This document shows, in pieces, positions 26,230-37,940 of a DNA stretch of 64,000 bases. A program made the position numbers and the translations under genes. The notes below the pieces were generated by a model. The model searched no databases and was not told the origin of the DNA. It was given only the letters and a program-made list of their open reading frames with translations. Positions within the stretch are counted from its first letter, which is position 1. Each line of letters starts with the position of its first letter. Location of the stretch: NCBI RefSeq assembly GCF_029962835.1, contig NC_080586.1:68077501-68141500 (forward strand). The letters run 5' to 3'. Origin of the DNA: Magnolia sinica (taxonomy: Eukaryota > Streptophyta > Magnoliopsida > Magnoliales > Magnoliaceae).

Positions 26230-28040
26230 CATGGGTCTATGTGCCAGTGAGTCGGTTGAGCCCTTACAAGTTAAAGACTTAAAACACAAGAGGACTTGAA
26301 ACATCAAGGAGTGAAGAATAGGTAAATCATGAGGTTCTTTGGTGACCCTAATATTAAACTCAAAACAACTTAGCCTCTATATGATCTTAACCTTAATACG
26401 TAAACCTTCGTTTGATCATCATTTAGCCTTAGGAGCTCCATTTGACCGTACTTAGATATGTTATAGAGGTCCTGAACTACTGAAAATAAAACTACCCAAA
26501 ACAGCATACTCTCGAGTGAAGCTTGATCAATTGATCGATGATCAAGATAAATCGATCAAATATGGCTAAGACTGTTCAGCAAGTTCTCTGGATAAATTCA
26601 ATGAAGTTCAATCGATCGACGGCCCTCAGTCAATCAATCGAGGATGACATTAATCTACCCATTTTATAGTTGTTACAAACTAAAATATATAGAAAGGTCA
26701 TTCGGGCATTGGGCATAATGATGGATTTTTTTTGCTATTAGAGCTTAGGTGATTCCCCACTCATATCCCCCAACATAAGCCTTTAAACCTATGAGATTCA
26801 AGTCATCTTCTTGAGCTTTACCACCCTAATGAGGATTCCAACCTCCATTGTGAAAATGATCTTCATCTCTACCATTTTCTAAATATTAAACATAAAGCTT
26901 ACAAGTATATCTATGTTTATATCCTCCAAAAGACCCATCTAGGTAAATCTCCTTTGAAAATTAATTATCTATTAGTTGTAAGAGTTTCCACCATCATCCC
27001 ACCACCTTGGTCACCTCATCGGAGCATTATATAAAGCATTGACATCAATGATTTTTATTTTTATTTTTTGAGGGGGAGGGGGGGACAATTGAGAAATTGA
27101 TTGAAGCACTTGAGAGAATTGATTAAGCATCTCAAGAAAGGTGTTATAAAGAGGCTCAATTCGATAACCAAAGTTGTTAATTGTATAGTCCATTCACACC
27201 ATATCCTCGTATAGGATTGAGTGTAAAGTTTGGTGTAATTAATCAGAAGCCCTTCAGAAAGAAATAAAACTCATATTCAAATAGGCACTTGTGTAGGAAC
27301 GAATTTACCAAACACGGGTGCATATGTGTTGGTTTCCTTGGGGAGCCTCTGACAGGAGTGTACATAAGGCCTTGGATTAAGACCATATTCACCAGACACG
27401 GGTGCATATGTGTTAGTCTCCATAGAAGCCTCTGTCAGGAGTGTATGTAGGGCCTTGGATTAGGACTGCTAGTGGTTGTTGGTTAGCCGATAAAAAACTA
27501 ACTAAAGTTTCATGCAGAAACCACCAACATGGGTGAAAATATGTTCCCCCAACATACGATTGTCGTGTGTCAAGTTCTTATGTAGGCCTCTGGTGGGAGT
27601 GTATGCTCATAAAGGTTAGAAGTGAACTTGATTTAAAAGCTTCGATATCCGATACACTCGAGAAGAGTGTGTCCTCCAAGACTGGAGTAGGTAAGTAGCC
27701 GAACTACTATATATGCTTGTATTTAGAATTGTCATTTGTGCACATTTCTATTCATACTTATGAATTTAATTTGCTTAATTATATGAATGTATAATTAAAT
27801 GTGTGCCAAGTGTTGATTAATTAGCACATCTCACACACAAGATCACTATCTTACTTTAGAGACTAGTTGCTTAATTATTGTATATATTGTAGTCTATGTG
27901 ATTAGACCCACTTTGTCTTTGAAGCCTAAGTGTTATTTATCTTATTGATTTGAAATGGTACATTAGTTAACTAAGTAAAGAATTTTTAAAGTGATCCTAT
28001 TTACCCTCCCCCCTCTAAGACTTAACCATAATTATAAGCT
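26230..28040 (+). mobile_element. Second LTR-retrotransposon remnant splitting the gypsy element
   Basis: This stretch separates the gypsy gag (above 28,060) from its protease (below 25,835). Features include 'tcgatcaaatatggc...actgttcagcaag' near 26,560, two 84-bp tandem units beginning '(a/g)acacgggtgcatatgtgtt' at 27,311 and 27,395 with a weaker third near 27,526, and a terminal 'cctatttaccctcccccctctaagac' near 28,000. That last type of string is typical of the LTR-to-leader region of plant Ty1/copia elements. A minus-strand ORF at 27,011-27,193 (60 aa, 'NQFSQVLQSISQLSPPPPQ') looks gag-like but is unassigned. Orientation and family are uncertain. Confidence 0.4.
27311..27478 (+). repeat. 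84-bp tandem duplication
   Basis: Two copies of 'acacgggtgcatatgtgtt...gcctctg(a/t)caggagtgta...ggccttggatta' start at 27,311 and 27,395. A diverged third copy ('aacatgggtgaaaatatgtt...gcctctggtgggagtgtatg') lies near 27,526-27,620. Confidence 0.8.
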
Positions 28041-28059
28041 CCGTCAAACTTCTACACGT

Positions 28060-30035
28060 GTCATGGTAGATAATCCACGCAATTTCAAAATGGACTAGAT
28101 GGAGAAAAAATTCTTCCTTGATGATATGGGTGCTTAATGTATTGGGACTCACTTAATGTTGTGACAAGGGATTCTAGAGTGTGTTGTTTACAATTGCATC
28201 ATAGGTCACAATCGAAAATTTTTCTTTGTCAATTAAGTTTTAGATCACATGTTTTAAGGTGAAACTATGATCCGTTGTATAAACTCTAGCCTGGTGGTAC
28301 GCACAATACTCGTTTTCATTATAAGTTGGTGGTAGAGGGTTTGGTGAGGGCCTCAGTGGTAATGGGGTAAGAAGTTGATCCTATACTAGCGTGGTTAAAT
28401 ATTTATTGTAAGTTTGGTCTATTAGTATGAACCACCCAGGCTCCCAACCATTCCCATTTTTTAACCTTGATTGGGGTATTGTGCATTCCATCTTGTCTAT
28501 TGTCGTTGATATCGTTGTCCCTATTGAGGGGTGAATAGTGAGCTTTAGGTAGAGGCGACAAGATTGTCTTCTTCTATTGGATAGGGGATAGGAATATTTT
28601 TGTTACCATTCTTGTATCTGGTTGACCTTCCTTCCACTATCAGCTGTATCGAGAGGCCTGGTAAGGCCACCAAGGGGAAATCACCTCAACCCTTATTCCG
28701 AGTTAGACTTATTCCCCAACGCGGATAAGTTTGGTAAAGTTAGGATACGGATACATGACAAGGTATCCAGAGATAGTCAGGTTTGCTAAGTGGACAAGCA
28801 CATAGATTTGCTCATCATCGATAGGTGTCTTCATTCTAGCGATCATGGCCTATCACCGTCTAATGTAAGTTAACAATGATTCATCGTCCCCCTATCTTAA
28901 GGCAATAAGATTTGTCATTCTGGGCGTCGAGTTAAGATTGTACACGAAGTGATCAAAGAATTCTTGAAAAAGTTATTCCTTAGTTTTGATTCGACAGTAA
29001 TCTATGACATGTACCAATCAGCACGTCGGCTTTTAGGGATTTCTGAAATAGACGAATCAACGTTCCATTATTACTTGCCACAACATTGAGCTCTCCACAG
29101 GTGGTCTATAGGATACCCTATATATCATCATACCTTTTAAATTTTGGTACCTTAAAGTTTATTGTTGTCTGTCACAGTATTAAGCTCTCCACAGGTGGTC
29201 TATAAGATATCATGTATCATCATAGCTTTTAAATTTTTGTACCTCAAAGTCCTGAGGTACCTTTGCATCAAGAAAGGGATAGAGGTCCTTGAACTTGGTA
29301 GATGGGAGATCCACCCCACACCGCTTCTACAATTTTCTCTCCATCTCTTGCAGCTTCTCTTGAAGTTGCTTGATTTCGGAGGGACTAGATAGGATGAGTT
29401 TTGCCCATTACTAAGCATGTCATGTATCATTCTCATAATAGTTGACCTCGTTAACACCCCTATAACTCCTTCTTTGAGCAAGTTGGACATGGTTATTGCT
29501 ATCGTTATAAAAATTTTATTAGACTTGGATTGCGAAACGAGACTACAAAGAAAACCTGGTTGCAGGAGGATGTTGAAGTTGGCAGAAATTTCCATTAAGG
29601 AGAGAATTTTAGAATTGACTAGGAGTCCAGGGTGTAGGATTATGAAACTGACTCCCGTTCGTTGGAGGATATTGGAAGAAATGCCCTAAGGTATATGGTT
29701 GTGCTGGCCAGAAGTCTCCATTAGGAGGGTATCAAAAGTCCTGCGCAAACCTTGACTGTTGCGGTTGGAATAAACTAGAGGCTGAGAAAATGGCAAGAGT
29801 TGGTTGATGTGTTGTGCCAGCTTAGGTGTTGGCCGTTAAAACTTGCGATTTTATGAGCTAGCGAAGCATTTATTACATGATCTTCATATTCTAAGCCAAC
29901 TCGTGGATGCAAGAGACTGGCATTGATCTTTCTAGACGCGGTTGTCGAAGAGTGGCCTTGGGCATTTTGAGAGCCAAGAATATGAGAGCTCTTTCTTCCT
30001 CGTAGTTTGCCATGGTTACCTGAGATGTTGTTCAA
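28060..30035 (-). pseudogene. Ty3/gypsy gag remnant
   Basis: Minus-strand translation, with frameshifts and stops, starts around 30,020 at 'MANYEEERALIF'. It passes through a Pro/Gln-rich segment ('QPYTLGHFFQYPP'), then 'DFEVPKFK-YDD--DPIDHL', the conserved opening of plant Ty3/gypsy capsid. 'FFDHFVYNLN' and 'DDESLLTYIRR' follow, then 'MKTPIDDEQI', and finally a CCHC-like 'CAYH--R--TTDHSFTLKH-I--LIDKGK'. Capsid/nucleocapsid packages the element RNA; this copy is dead. It follows the 5' LTR on the minus strand. A 94-bp tandem duplication ('ctctccacaggtggtctata' at 29,091 and 29,185) lies inside it. Confidence 0.75.
29091..29250. repeat. 94-bp tandem duplication inside gag remnant
   Basis: The sequence 'ctctccacaggtggtctata(g/a)gatacc...ttttaaattt(t)' appears at 29,091 and again at 29,185. 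It is a post-insertion decay event. Confidence 0.75.
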
Positions 30036-30265
30036 ATTGGACTGTAGTGGAAGGGAATTGCTTGAAAATGTCTAGCTTAAATGGGCACAATGGTTCTGAT
30101 TATTATTTTTTTATTTTTCTCTTTTTTGGTATTTTCTAGGAGTTAGGATGATTGTTGTATGCAAGTACACAAGAATTGTTGATCCTCGAGAATTCGTGAG
30201 ATCCCATTTTTCAAGTTGGGTTGCTACTAGTGTGAATAAAACATCTCCAATGGAGTGTCATTCTG

Positions 30266-31924
30266 TGGACACTGGACACGGGTAGATTGTGCTCACACTG
30301 GTGGCAATGGATTGGAAGCATCCGGTTGACTATAAAGAGGTTAATTATGTTTAACTAGAGTTACCACTGGCCAATTAATCCGATTCTACAATCGGCAGAC
30401 CCTGTAGAAACGTTAAGATAGAGAATTTAAGGATTCCCTACCTTAAGATGACTCCTTGATCTGTGATTGAAGACTCTAAGTAAGCAACCATGACTACAGA
30501 GAGGGAAGATGTTAGGCACCCACTCTTCCCATACAAACGTACAATCTCTGCTTCACGAGATCTCTCGAACTTTTGACAATTGGATTAGTTCTTGTGCACT
30601 AATGATGTAGAAGTGTATGTAATGTTACGTTAGATGCAATGCCTATGTTAAGATATAGTTTTGACTAGATGAATCTATCTGGACCTCTCACTTGCCAAAG
30701 CAGTAAACCTACCAGTCCAAGTTTCTGATGGGCAAGATTCGATTAACTCGGCGAGTCACAGAGCATACATTTAAACTAGTTGGATGCTGAGTGTTATACA
30801 TGCAATGCATGTATGAGATGTAGTTTGTGATATTATGCTAAATGTAATGCCTATAATAGACTTTGGTTCGGGCTAGATAAATCTTCCCTAACTCCTCCAT
30901 TTACAAAAAAGACTAACCAATTAACACAAGTTTCTTATGGGCAGGATCCAACTATGCGGCAAGTCATGGAGCATACTTTTTTACTAACTACGTATGTGAT
31001 GCAATGCAATGCGAAAGTGATGAATTTGATGAGCAAGGGAGTTGAGAAGGGAATAATTGTTACATAATGCTAATTCTGAGACCAAATGAAGCTAATTGAA
31101 GATTGGGTGGTTAGATGGACAATAGTGTCACAAAGATTGGGTTAAGTGGCTGGGATCGAGGTCTTGATGGGTTGGGAGGCTATGGATTGGGCTGGACTAT
31201 TTCCTACAGCTCTTTCCTCTCCTTAGTGGAGAGATGAAATCACTAGGCTAAGGGCTTGAGGGGTTTCTTAGACTTTCAGTTTATTAGATTTGATCCTGGC
31301 ATTGGGATTTGAAGAGTGTGCTTGTGTTTCTGGGATGGATTGAGAATGTTGAGGATGATTGAAATATGAAGGGAGGGGGGCTATTTATAGCCTCCTAGCT
31401 TAGTTTTTCGATAATTCTTGAAAAGCTTAGGATTAAAAAGGGGTTAGGTAGTTAGGATTTGAGATTACCAATGGCAAGATCTCAATGGTTGGGTTAGATG
31501 GCATAAGCCATAATTTGGAGTGTAAGAGAAGGGCATAGAAATTGATTTACCAGAGCACATGAACGAGGGTGGAAAAGGGAGAAACGGCACACGTATTGCG
31601 CCAGCTTGGGCCACATGGGACTCCCCTTTTTTCCAGGTGATCCCCTTCAAGTGTGTGGAGGGTTCTATCTCTATTGGTGTCAGTTGTTGTATCTATGTGA
31701 TTTCGCATGGGTTTGTTCTAACAAGTGAGTTAGCTAAGTAAGCTGACTGGGAGAGTTGACTCAGTGGGTTGACTTGGTAAGTTAACTCAGTGAGTAAATC
31801 AGGTTTGATTAGGTTTTGGGTTTGGATTAGGGTTTAGGGTTCGGATCGAGGTTTAAGGTTCGGATTAGGGTTAGGGTTTCCATCCAACTCGATCAACTTG
31901 TCAGCCTAGGGTGGGGTGTCTACA
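30266..31924 (-). repeat. 5' LTR of the Ty3/gypsy element
   Basis: The plus-strand block ends 'ggtggggtgtctaca' at 31,924, so the minus strand starts 'TGTAGACACCCC', a common start for Tat-type plant Ty3/gypsy LTRs. At the other end (30,241-30,265) the minus strand reads 'gaatgacactccattggag', which resembles the leader just inside such LTRs (family form: tggcgactccactgggga). Its inner boundary is placed at about 30,266, giving about 1.66 kb. Inside are repeated 'gagttgactcagtgggttgact' units near 31,730-31,800 and degenerate 'ttagggtttgggtt' tracts. I did not find the partner 3' LTR. Confidence 0.65.
30598..31000. repeat. Diverged internal duplication within the LTR
   Basis: Two related segments, about 30,598-30,790 and 30,830-31,000, share 'gatgcaatgcctat', 'gactagatgaatctatc', 'agtttct(g/t)atgggca(a/g)gatc' and 'gagcatac'. 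They are old tandem duplicates inside the LTR. Confidence 0.55.
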
Positions 31925-33060
31925 TTCACATGCGTCTCGGTATGAGAAAAGCTTGCACTTTTATGTCATGAAAGTGTAAGTTGTAACATAATCCTTAAGC
32001 TAAACATAAGATTTTATATTCTTTTCGGTCGACCTTGATCACTTTGAGTTTCAATAACCAGTATCTCATTTGCAAACTCTTCATTAACTTCATATTTAAC
32101 AATATCATTAACTTACTGAGTTTATGAGTCTATTAGTTGATTTTGAACATCGTTTGAATATTTCAATTCAAGTATCTCTCATGACTTTGAGCTCGGTAAC
32201 TTTATGTCTTTTTACAATGAATCTTTATTAAAAATCACGTTTCAACTAATCACTAACTTGTGAGCAGTACGATTTCACAATCTTTACCCTTTTGTTTCAT
32301 TTGCATAGTCAAGAAAAATATATTTTTAAGATTTCGCATTTAACTTAGTCTTATGCTCTTTGGGAATCCACACTAAGCGTCACAACCAAAAGTACGAATG
32401 AATAAATAATTAATAGATTCTTAAGACCATGCCTCTTTATGGATCTTACAATCTAATGCAGTAGCAGGAAAACGATTTACCAAGTAACAAGGCATATTAA
32501 CAGCTTCTACCCAAAAATGTTATTCAATTCTAGTCAAACTCAGTATACTCCTAGCACGATCAATATATGTACGGTTCATACATTCTGTAACTATTTTACT
32601 ATAGAGTATCAAAGACTGTGTAGTGCCTCTCAATGCATGCTTAATGCAACAATTCTTGAATTCATTTGAGGTATACTTTCCTCTATTATCAATTCTTAAA
32701 CACTTAATTTTTTTTTTCTTTTGATTTTCAACTAATGCTTTAAATTTAATAAAACAAATAAAAGCATCACTACTTTTCCTTTTTAACATATAAATCCATA
32801 CTTTCTGGAGAAATCGTTAATAAAATAAACAAAGTACTTTGAACTTCCCAATTGGATTCGACTGAAGCCTCTCAATGATCAGAATGAATTAGATTTAAAA
32901 CATCTTTACTTTTGATGGTGGATGAAGAAAAAAAAGCTCTATGGAGCTTTTCAAACAAACAACCATCATAAAAATCTACATTAATAAACTTTAAACCATA
33001 AAGTAAATTCTGATCAAGAAGTATCTTCAGTCTTTGTTTACTTATGTGCCCCACCCACCC
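31925..33060 (-). pseudogene. Ty1/copia pre-integrase and integrase remnant
   Basis: The minus-strand ORF at 32,872-33,054 begins 'MGHISKQRLKILLDQNLL' and contains 'CLFEKLHRAFFSSS', the GAG-pre-integrase signature (family: LGH-S---L--L---GL...C--C--GK--R--F). The ORF at 32,520-32,789 has 'DAFICFIKFKALVENQ', 'IKCLRIDNRGKYTSNEF' (family: LRTDNGGEY-S-EF) and a worn 'ARSILS'. Further on, frames show 'FWVEAVNMPCYLVNR' and 'INYSFVLLVVTLS'. The expected reverse transcriptase and RNase H are missing: the sequence ends at 31,925, where the gypsy LTR begins. Integrase would insert the element DNA; this one is dead. Confidence 0.8.
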
Positions 33061-33239
33061 ATGCTAGATTATAGTAGAATATGTCATGGCATTGATAACA
33101 ATAGCATCGCTAACCATAGTATCATCAATCAAACAATATAGCCCACTCATTTACTCTCCATTCGCTGCCACCATCACCTATTTTACGATTTTCAATCAAC
33201 TTTTTTCACCAGAAATTTATATTCATCTCCATCGAACTT

Positions 33240-33690
33240 TTCCAATGATAAAAAAGACTCTTCCATAAGTTTAGTATGTGCTGCACACTAGAAACTATAC
33301 ATGTAATACCATCAAGTATAATTATTCCAACATCTCTAATTCTCACAAATTTACATATATTATCATCACCCATGTAAATTATGTCGCCATCACATGATTG
33401 ATATATATAAAAAACAATCTCTATGTGAAGTTATATGAAATGAAGCCTCCGAATCTAAGATCCATTGATGGCTCAGCTTCTCTCATGAAATTACTACAGA
33501 GAACACTTCCCCGTCCTTGGATGAGTTGTCTTTCTCAACTAAATTTTCTTGAGAACTATTTGAATCTGATGTTTAATCATGCGAATTAGGTTTGCAATTT
33601 TCCTGATTTACTTTTCTGAGTCTATAATTTTTGCGCAAGTGGCTCTTTCTTTTGTAATTCTAACACTTACCAGTTTTGTGCTCTTTCGAC
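33240..33690 (-). pseudogene. Ty1/copia zinc knuckle and protease remnant
   Basis: The minus strand encodes 'NYKRKSHLRKNYRLRKVNQENCK', a nucleocapsid zinc knuckle in which two of the usual cysteines read as tyrosine. About 50 codons later comes 'QWILDSEASFHITSHRDCF', the protease region, where the catalytic D-S-G/T triad reads D-S-E. In-frame stops interrupt both. The position between gag and pre-integrase is correct for a copia polyprotein. Confidence 0.75.
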
Positions 33691-33699
33691 TTGGATACC

Positions 33700-34300
33700 A
33701 TCTAATCTCTCCCACTAGTGCTTTTCTCAATAGATTTTCCTCTTCCCATCATAACATTACCAACAGATTTTCCATTTGTTTTTCTGTGAGACTCTTCAAT
33801 AAGCAAGTGGACACAACTAACTCTATACTAAGATATAAACCGTTATTAAGATTCATAATCAAACCATTCCACGAAATTTGGCATTGAACAGATAAAGAGT
33901 GCAACATTTCTTCATCGTCAATTTTCACATCGACCACCCCTAAACTATTAATCAAGGTATTAAACCCTTAAAATGTTCTTGTAAAAAAGCTCATCCATCT
34001 TCAAGTTGTACAATTGTCGTTGAAAAAATATCTTCTTTGACATTGATTTTCCTTCACATGTTTTGCAATTTGTCTAATAATTTTTTTGCATTGGTTTGAT
34101 CGAACACGTTGAACAAAACTAAATTTTCCCATGCAAGAAGAAAATCAGCCATAGATAATTGGTTTTTCTCCTTGCATACCTCATATTTCATCTTTATAAG
34201 TTTTTTTTTCCTTTTCATTCTATCACAATTGCATATATAAATAATTGGATCAATTGAACTTTGGCACCTCGAATTTAGTATAACTCAATTCATTCGTCTA
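33700..34300 (-). pseudogene. Ty1/copia gag (UBN2-type) remnant
   Basis: Minus-strand frames give 'KFEVPKFN-SNYLYMQL' near 34,280, then 'KYEVCKEKNQLSMADFLLAWENLVLFNVFDQTNAKKLLDKL'-like sequence and 'FLQEHFKGLI'. The ORF at 33,749-33,955 ('INSLGVVDVKIDDEEMLHSLSVQ...SWNGLIM') fits the UBN2 gag domain (family: --L---G--I-DE----LL-SLP-SW). Several stops are present. It lies immediately upstream of the knuckle/protease remnant. Confidence 0.7.
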
Positions 34301-34329
34301 AAATGCAACTGTAGAACAAATGCCAACAA

Positions 34330-34735
34330 CAATCTTGTGCTAAAAGGCTTCTCAACAAGAAATAAAAGGCATAGAAATTTAAGTAGTTTGTCAATATACC
34401 TACTCTATGGGACAGCAATACATAACTTTCTTCTTCACTAGAAATAAGATAAACATAAATACAAGATTTACCTCTCTCCTACTCATACGAGGAATCTCGC
34501 ACTAAGTAATACCTCAAAAGATGAATTAATAGAAAACATATCTCTATACGATGCATCTCCTTGTATAGACCGTACCCATAAAAAGAGCGAGTGGCAAAGT
34601 CCCACCTAAACCTAATAGAGAGAAGAGACGTCTCCCATGATAGATGAATGAATCTAACGGTCTAAGTTCAAGATGTGGGGCATTATCAAGACAAGGATTG
34701 GAATGGCATATTTGTAGGATGATCTGCGTGTACAT
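34330..34735 (-). repeat. Probable 5' LTR of the copia remnant
   Basis: Just upstream of gag on the minus strand, the sequence runs from 'tgtacacgcagatcatcc' (34,735) past a TATA-like region to 'ttgtatttatgtttatcttatt' and 'acaagattgttgttggcatttg'. The arrangement fits a short copia LTR plus leader. No second LTR is present, so the ends are uncertain. Confidence 0.4.
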
Positions 34736-35205
34736 TCAAGTCAAGCTGAACAGAGCTGACCTGATCAGTCTAAAATACCTTAAGCCTAAGCCCAGCCCAA
34801 AAGTTGATTGGCCACACATGCAAGGCTCAAGCCCGGCCCACCAGCCAAGCTAGCTAGTAATTAGAAGCCCGGTTCAAAGTTGGGTCGGACTCAACAGGCC
34901 CATTAGGGTTCACCAAGCACATTGTTATCCTTACATATAAGGAGGAGAGATAAGGACATTTTTATTACTGACCAAATCCCAGAAAGAAAAGCACAGTAAG
35001 ATACGGCGTACAGGGAAAGGCAGCTAACAACAGAATCCAACGGCAAAACCCTAACGTGAGACAAGAGAAAAAACAAACAAGGACGGAAGAATGGAAGCTT
35101 TTTGAAGAAGCTGTTTTATTCGTAGTTTAGAAAGTCGAGAAAACTCTACTCCACTTAGCTGAGTTGACTAGATTCCAATCCGATCTCATCAACACTCGGA
35201 AAAAT
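34736..35205. other. Spacer with promoter-like tract, no gene called
   Basis: The plus strand holds 'ccttacatataaggagg' near 34,930 and a purine-rich leader-like stretch. The first ATG downstream (near 35,092) stops after four codons. No coding region is supported. Confidence 0.35.
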
Positions 35206-35206
35206 T

Positions 35207-35722
35207 CGGACGCGGATTTCCTGCGCTGGGATGCTAGGTGGGGTCCACCGTGATTTTAGTGAGCAATCTACACCGTCCATCCGTTTTGAGAACTCATTTT
35301 AGTACATAAAATAAAAAAAAATGAGTTGGATCTAAAACTCAAGTGGGCCGCACGAGAGGGAAAACCCGGGAAAGAGTTTCCTACCGTTGAAACCTTTTTG
35401 GGATTTATCTTGATGTTTTTATGCCATCCAAACCGTTTATATGGTAATTCCCACTGGGATGAAGTGAAAACACTAAAAAAAATTAGCCTGATATGAAACT
35501 TTGTGGCCATACAAATGTTTCAAAAGTGGTCACCGAATCCCAACTGTTTCCTCTCGTGTGGCCCACTTAAGTTTTGGATCATCTCATTTTTAGTCAAATG
35601 TCCTAACATGACCTCTCAAAACGGATGAACGGTGTGGATTTCTCACAAACATCACAGTGGGCCCCAAATAGCATCCCAGCGCAGTAACTTCATGCCTAAG
35701 GCTTTCAAGAAAATCCGCGTTT
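35207..35722. mobile_element. MITE with GCGGATTT termini and GTGGGCCC core
   Basis: Long imperfect inverted repeats: left 'ggacgcggatttcctgcgc' then 'tgggatgctaggtggggtcc', and right the reverse complement of '...gcatcccagcgcag...aaaatccgcgttt'. Inside lie family landmarks 'tccgttttgagaactcattttag', 'gtttatatgccatccaaaccg'-like and 'ctcaagtgggccgc'. About 515 bp, no ORF. A clear target-site duplication was not found. Confidence 0.75.
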
Positions 35723-37600
35723 TTCAATTTGATCATGACTCGATCTAGACTCAGAAAAATTCGACTCACTTTGCAAAACTCGACCGAACTCAACTCATTG
35801 AGACCCTACAATGTTTCAATATTAAGAGAATGTCTGACTTGTAATTAGTTGTGGATGAGATGAGCAATCATAAAAAATCGATGGTCGATGATGCAATCAA
35901 CATGTGGGCCACAACAAAAATCACAATCGGTCACCACCCAACAATATCCAAATTCACGTGGTAGCTCATCTGATGGTTGAATTGATCTGATTTTTAAAGT
36001 GTCCCACTTTCATAGCAAAATGATTTTGTCTAATCGGTCAGATGCCACACGAAGATAATTTTATGATTTTTATCATATTAAACGAGTTAGGGTCGAGACA
36101 TTTTGTCTTATATCTTGAAAAACTCGCCTGATTTACTAACTAAAATAGACCTTTGAACCGTGTTTTTGGTTATTTAAAGTTGGTGTACGTCTTCATCGCC
36201 AGAAAAAAGTAAGATGAAAGGAAAAAATACAAATTTTCTGGTCAAGACCAAAACGTAAGATCAATGAAAAATACACCGACTTTAGAGTGTAAAGTGAGTT
36301 GGTTTGATTATTTTTATAATAAATAAAACCCTAATCCTGGGAGTAGTCAACCGGTTGATCCTGAATTTGAGGTTTTGGGTCTTCTTTTTCCTATAAAATA
36401 CAGTCAGTTGATTGAAACCTGATTGGATGATGTAACACAGCTCACACAAGCCTTACCTCCACATTTTTATGGACGAAAATGCCCTTACAACAATCTAAGA
36501 TACCAAGTGCAAGTTTGGATGGTCCCAAGATGCTGGTGTTGATGAAACGCCCACAATGGATGGTCGGTATCGACGAATCTGGTCCGTCGTTGCGATGAAG
36601 TGGGCAGTGGAATCAAGTGGGACCCACTTCTCATCACAATGAAGTGGGCTCCTGAAAAAGGATGAAAAATGATTTCTTATAACAATCTAATATAAACTAA
36701 ATTTGTGGAATTCAAATGATCGAACAGTGCATCAGTAATAGGGAACAAATGGTGGACTTGGCTGAAAAGAGTTTGAACTCATCGAAACTCTTCTCCTTTA
36801 AGGCTCCACATGATTTTAACATTCCTAATCCAACGCCGCCCCTACACAAATTGAGATTGATCAAAACTCTAAGGCCCACCAGTATACCTGATCACAATAT
36901 CCAACCCTTAGCTAGATCTAGATCGTTAATCAATTAGACCCACATTATAGAATTCTTACATCTAATTCTCAAAATTTACACTTCCCATTTCATGATGATC
37001 ATTTTAAAATAGATTGTAAGCTTTTAAAAGTAAATCCCAACTATCAATCATAGTTTTACAAAGGATAAAATGCTCCTAACAAGTCTTCCATGTGATCCAA
37101 ACACAAGATCAAAATTTCCAAGAATAGCTAGACCAATTCCCAAACACAAGAAACAGAATCTCTTCTACCGTAAATATGCTTATGGGAAATATATTCACAG
37201 CCATCAGCAAAATTCCAAGAATCCAAATAATTGTTCTGACTATGCTACTATGGACAACTAGATTGGTCCATTCATGGTGGGACCCATGATTTGTACAGTC
37301 CTGATGCATGCAAGCACAACTATGGTAGTTGAGTTACCACAACTTGATAACTAGTGGAAAACTGGCATTTCCAGCCCCAATATCACAAGGGTATTTTGGT
37401 CATTGAGGGTAATTTTGGAAACATGGGGTACTAAAAAAAAGTCCTCTAAAGGTGGATTATCACGTGGAAATGAGGTAGGCTACCCCACAACACCGAAAAA
37501 ATCGAGATTCTAGTGTGGCCCACCACCACAAATGCATTTGACCATTAAAAGCCTTGTCTCCCCCACAGTGTTTTTGCTTTGGAACTTGACTACCCTTTTC
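35723..37600. other. Gene-free spacer upstream of the CLE gene
   Basis: No ORF of interest: minus- and plus-strand ORFs of 60-75 codons match nothing. The last few hundred bases are the presumed promoter of the CLE-type gene. Confidence 0.5.
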
Positions 37601-37620
37601 ATACTTCATTTGGATTCTTC

Positions 37621-37630
37621 TATAAATATA
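37621..37630 (+). promoter_or_regulatory. TATA box of the CLE-type gene
   Basis: 'tataaatata' lies 80 bp upstream of the first ATG. That leaves room for a transcription start at about 37,650 and a short GA-rich 5' leader. Confidence 0.6.
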
Positions 37631-37709
37631 AGAACAAACAAGTCCTTGCATTGGTTGTTATTGCACCCCCACACCTTTGTTTTCTGTCCTTTGAGAGTGA
37701 GAGAGAGAG

Positions 37710-37940
37710 ATGATGATAATGTCAAAGATGCAAGTTGGGCTTTTTCTAGTGGTTGTATTGAGTACAATGGCTTTAGAGGTGAGGGTTTTGGATGCAAGAC
37801 GTCTACAAGAGAAGGTGGCAGAGATAAAAGACAGGCAATCTTGGAGAAGAAGTTTAAACAATACTGTTGGAAGTCATGTAGATTTCTTTGATAGCAAAAG
37901 AGAAGTACCATCTTGCCCTGACCCATTACATAACAGGTAG
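37710..37940 (+). CDS. CLE27-like: CLE27-like CLAVATA3/ESR secreted peptide precursor
   Basis: A 76-residue intronless ORF. Residues 7-28 are a hydrophobic signal-peptide-like segment ('MQVGLFLVVVLS...'), followed by a basic, variable middle (residues 30-60). The last 13 residues are 'REVPSCPDPLHNR', preceded by 'SK', a CLE dodecapeptide plus one Arg. CLE precursors are secreted and cut to 12-13-residue hormones that signal through LRR receptor kinases in meristem and vascular control. The usual Gly at position 6 is Cys here; as I recall, Arabidopsis CLE27 also ends RIVPSCPDPLHN, so this is most likely its orthologue rather than a damaged copy. The three in-frame ATGs are at 37,710, 37,713 and 37,719; the second follows the first immediately, and a later ATG would still leave the signal segment. 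A TATA box lies 80 bp upstream. It is the only confident gene here. Confidence 0.88.
   Translation: MMIMSKMQVGLFLVVVLSTMALEVRVLDARRLQEKVAEIKDRQSWRRSLNNTVGSHVDFFDSKREVPSCPDPLHNR

Noticed and set aside
31800-31890. Interstitial telomere-like tract (TTTAGGG)n
   Set aside because: The 'gggtttagggttcgg' runs are degenerate, do not keep a 7-bp period, and lie at the end of a gypsy LTR.
37532-37891. 119-codon plus-strand and 106-codon minus-strand ORFs overlapping the CLE gene
   Set aside because: They are in other frames, lack domains and begin upstream of the TATA box or run antisense. The 76-codon frame has a signal segment and a complete CLE motif.
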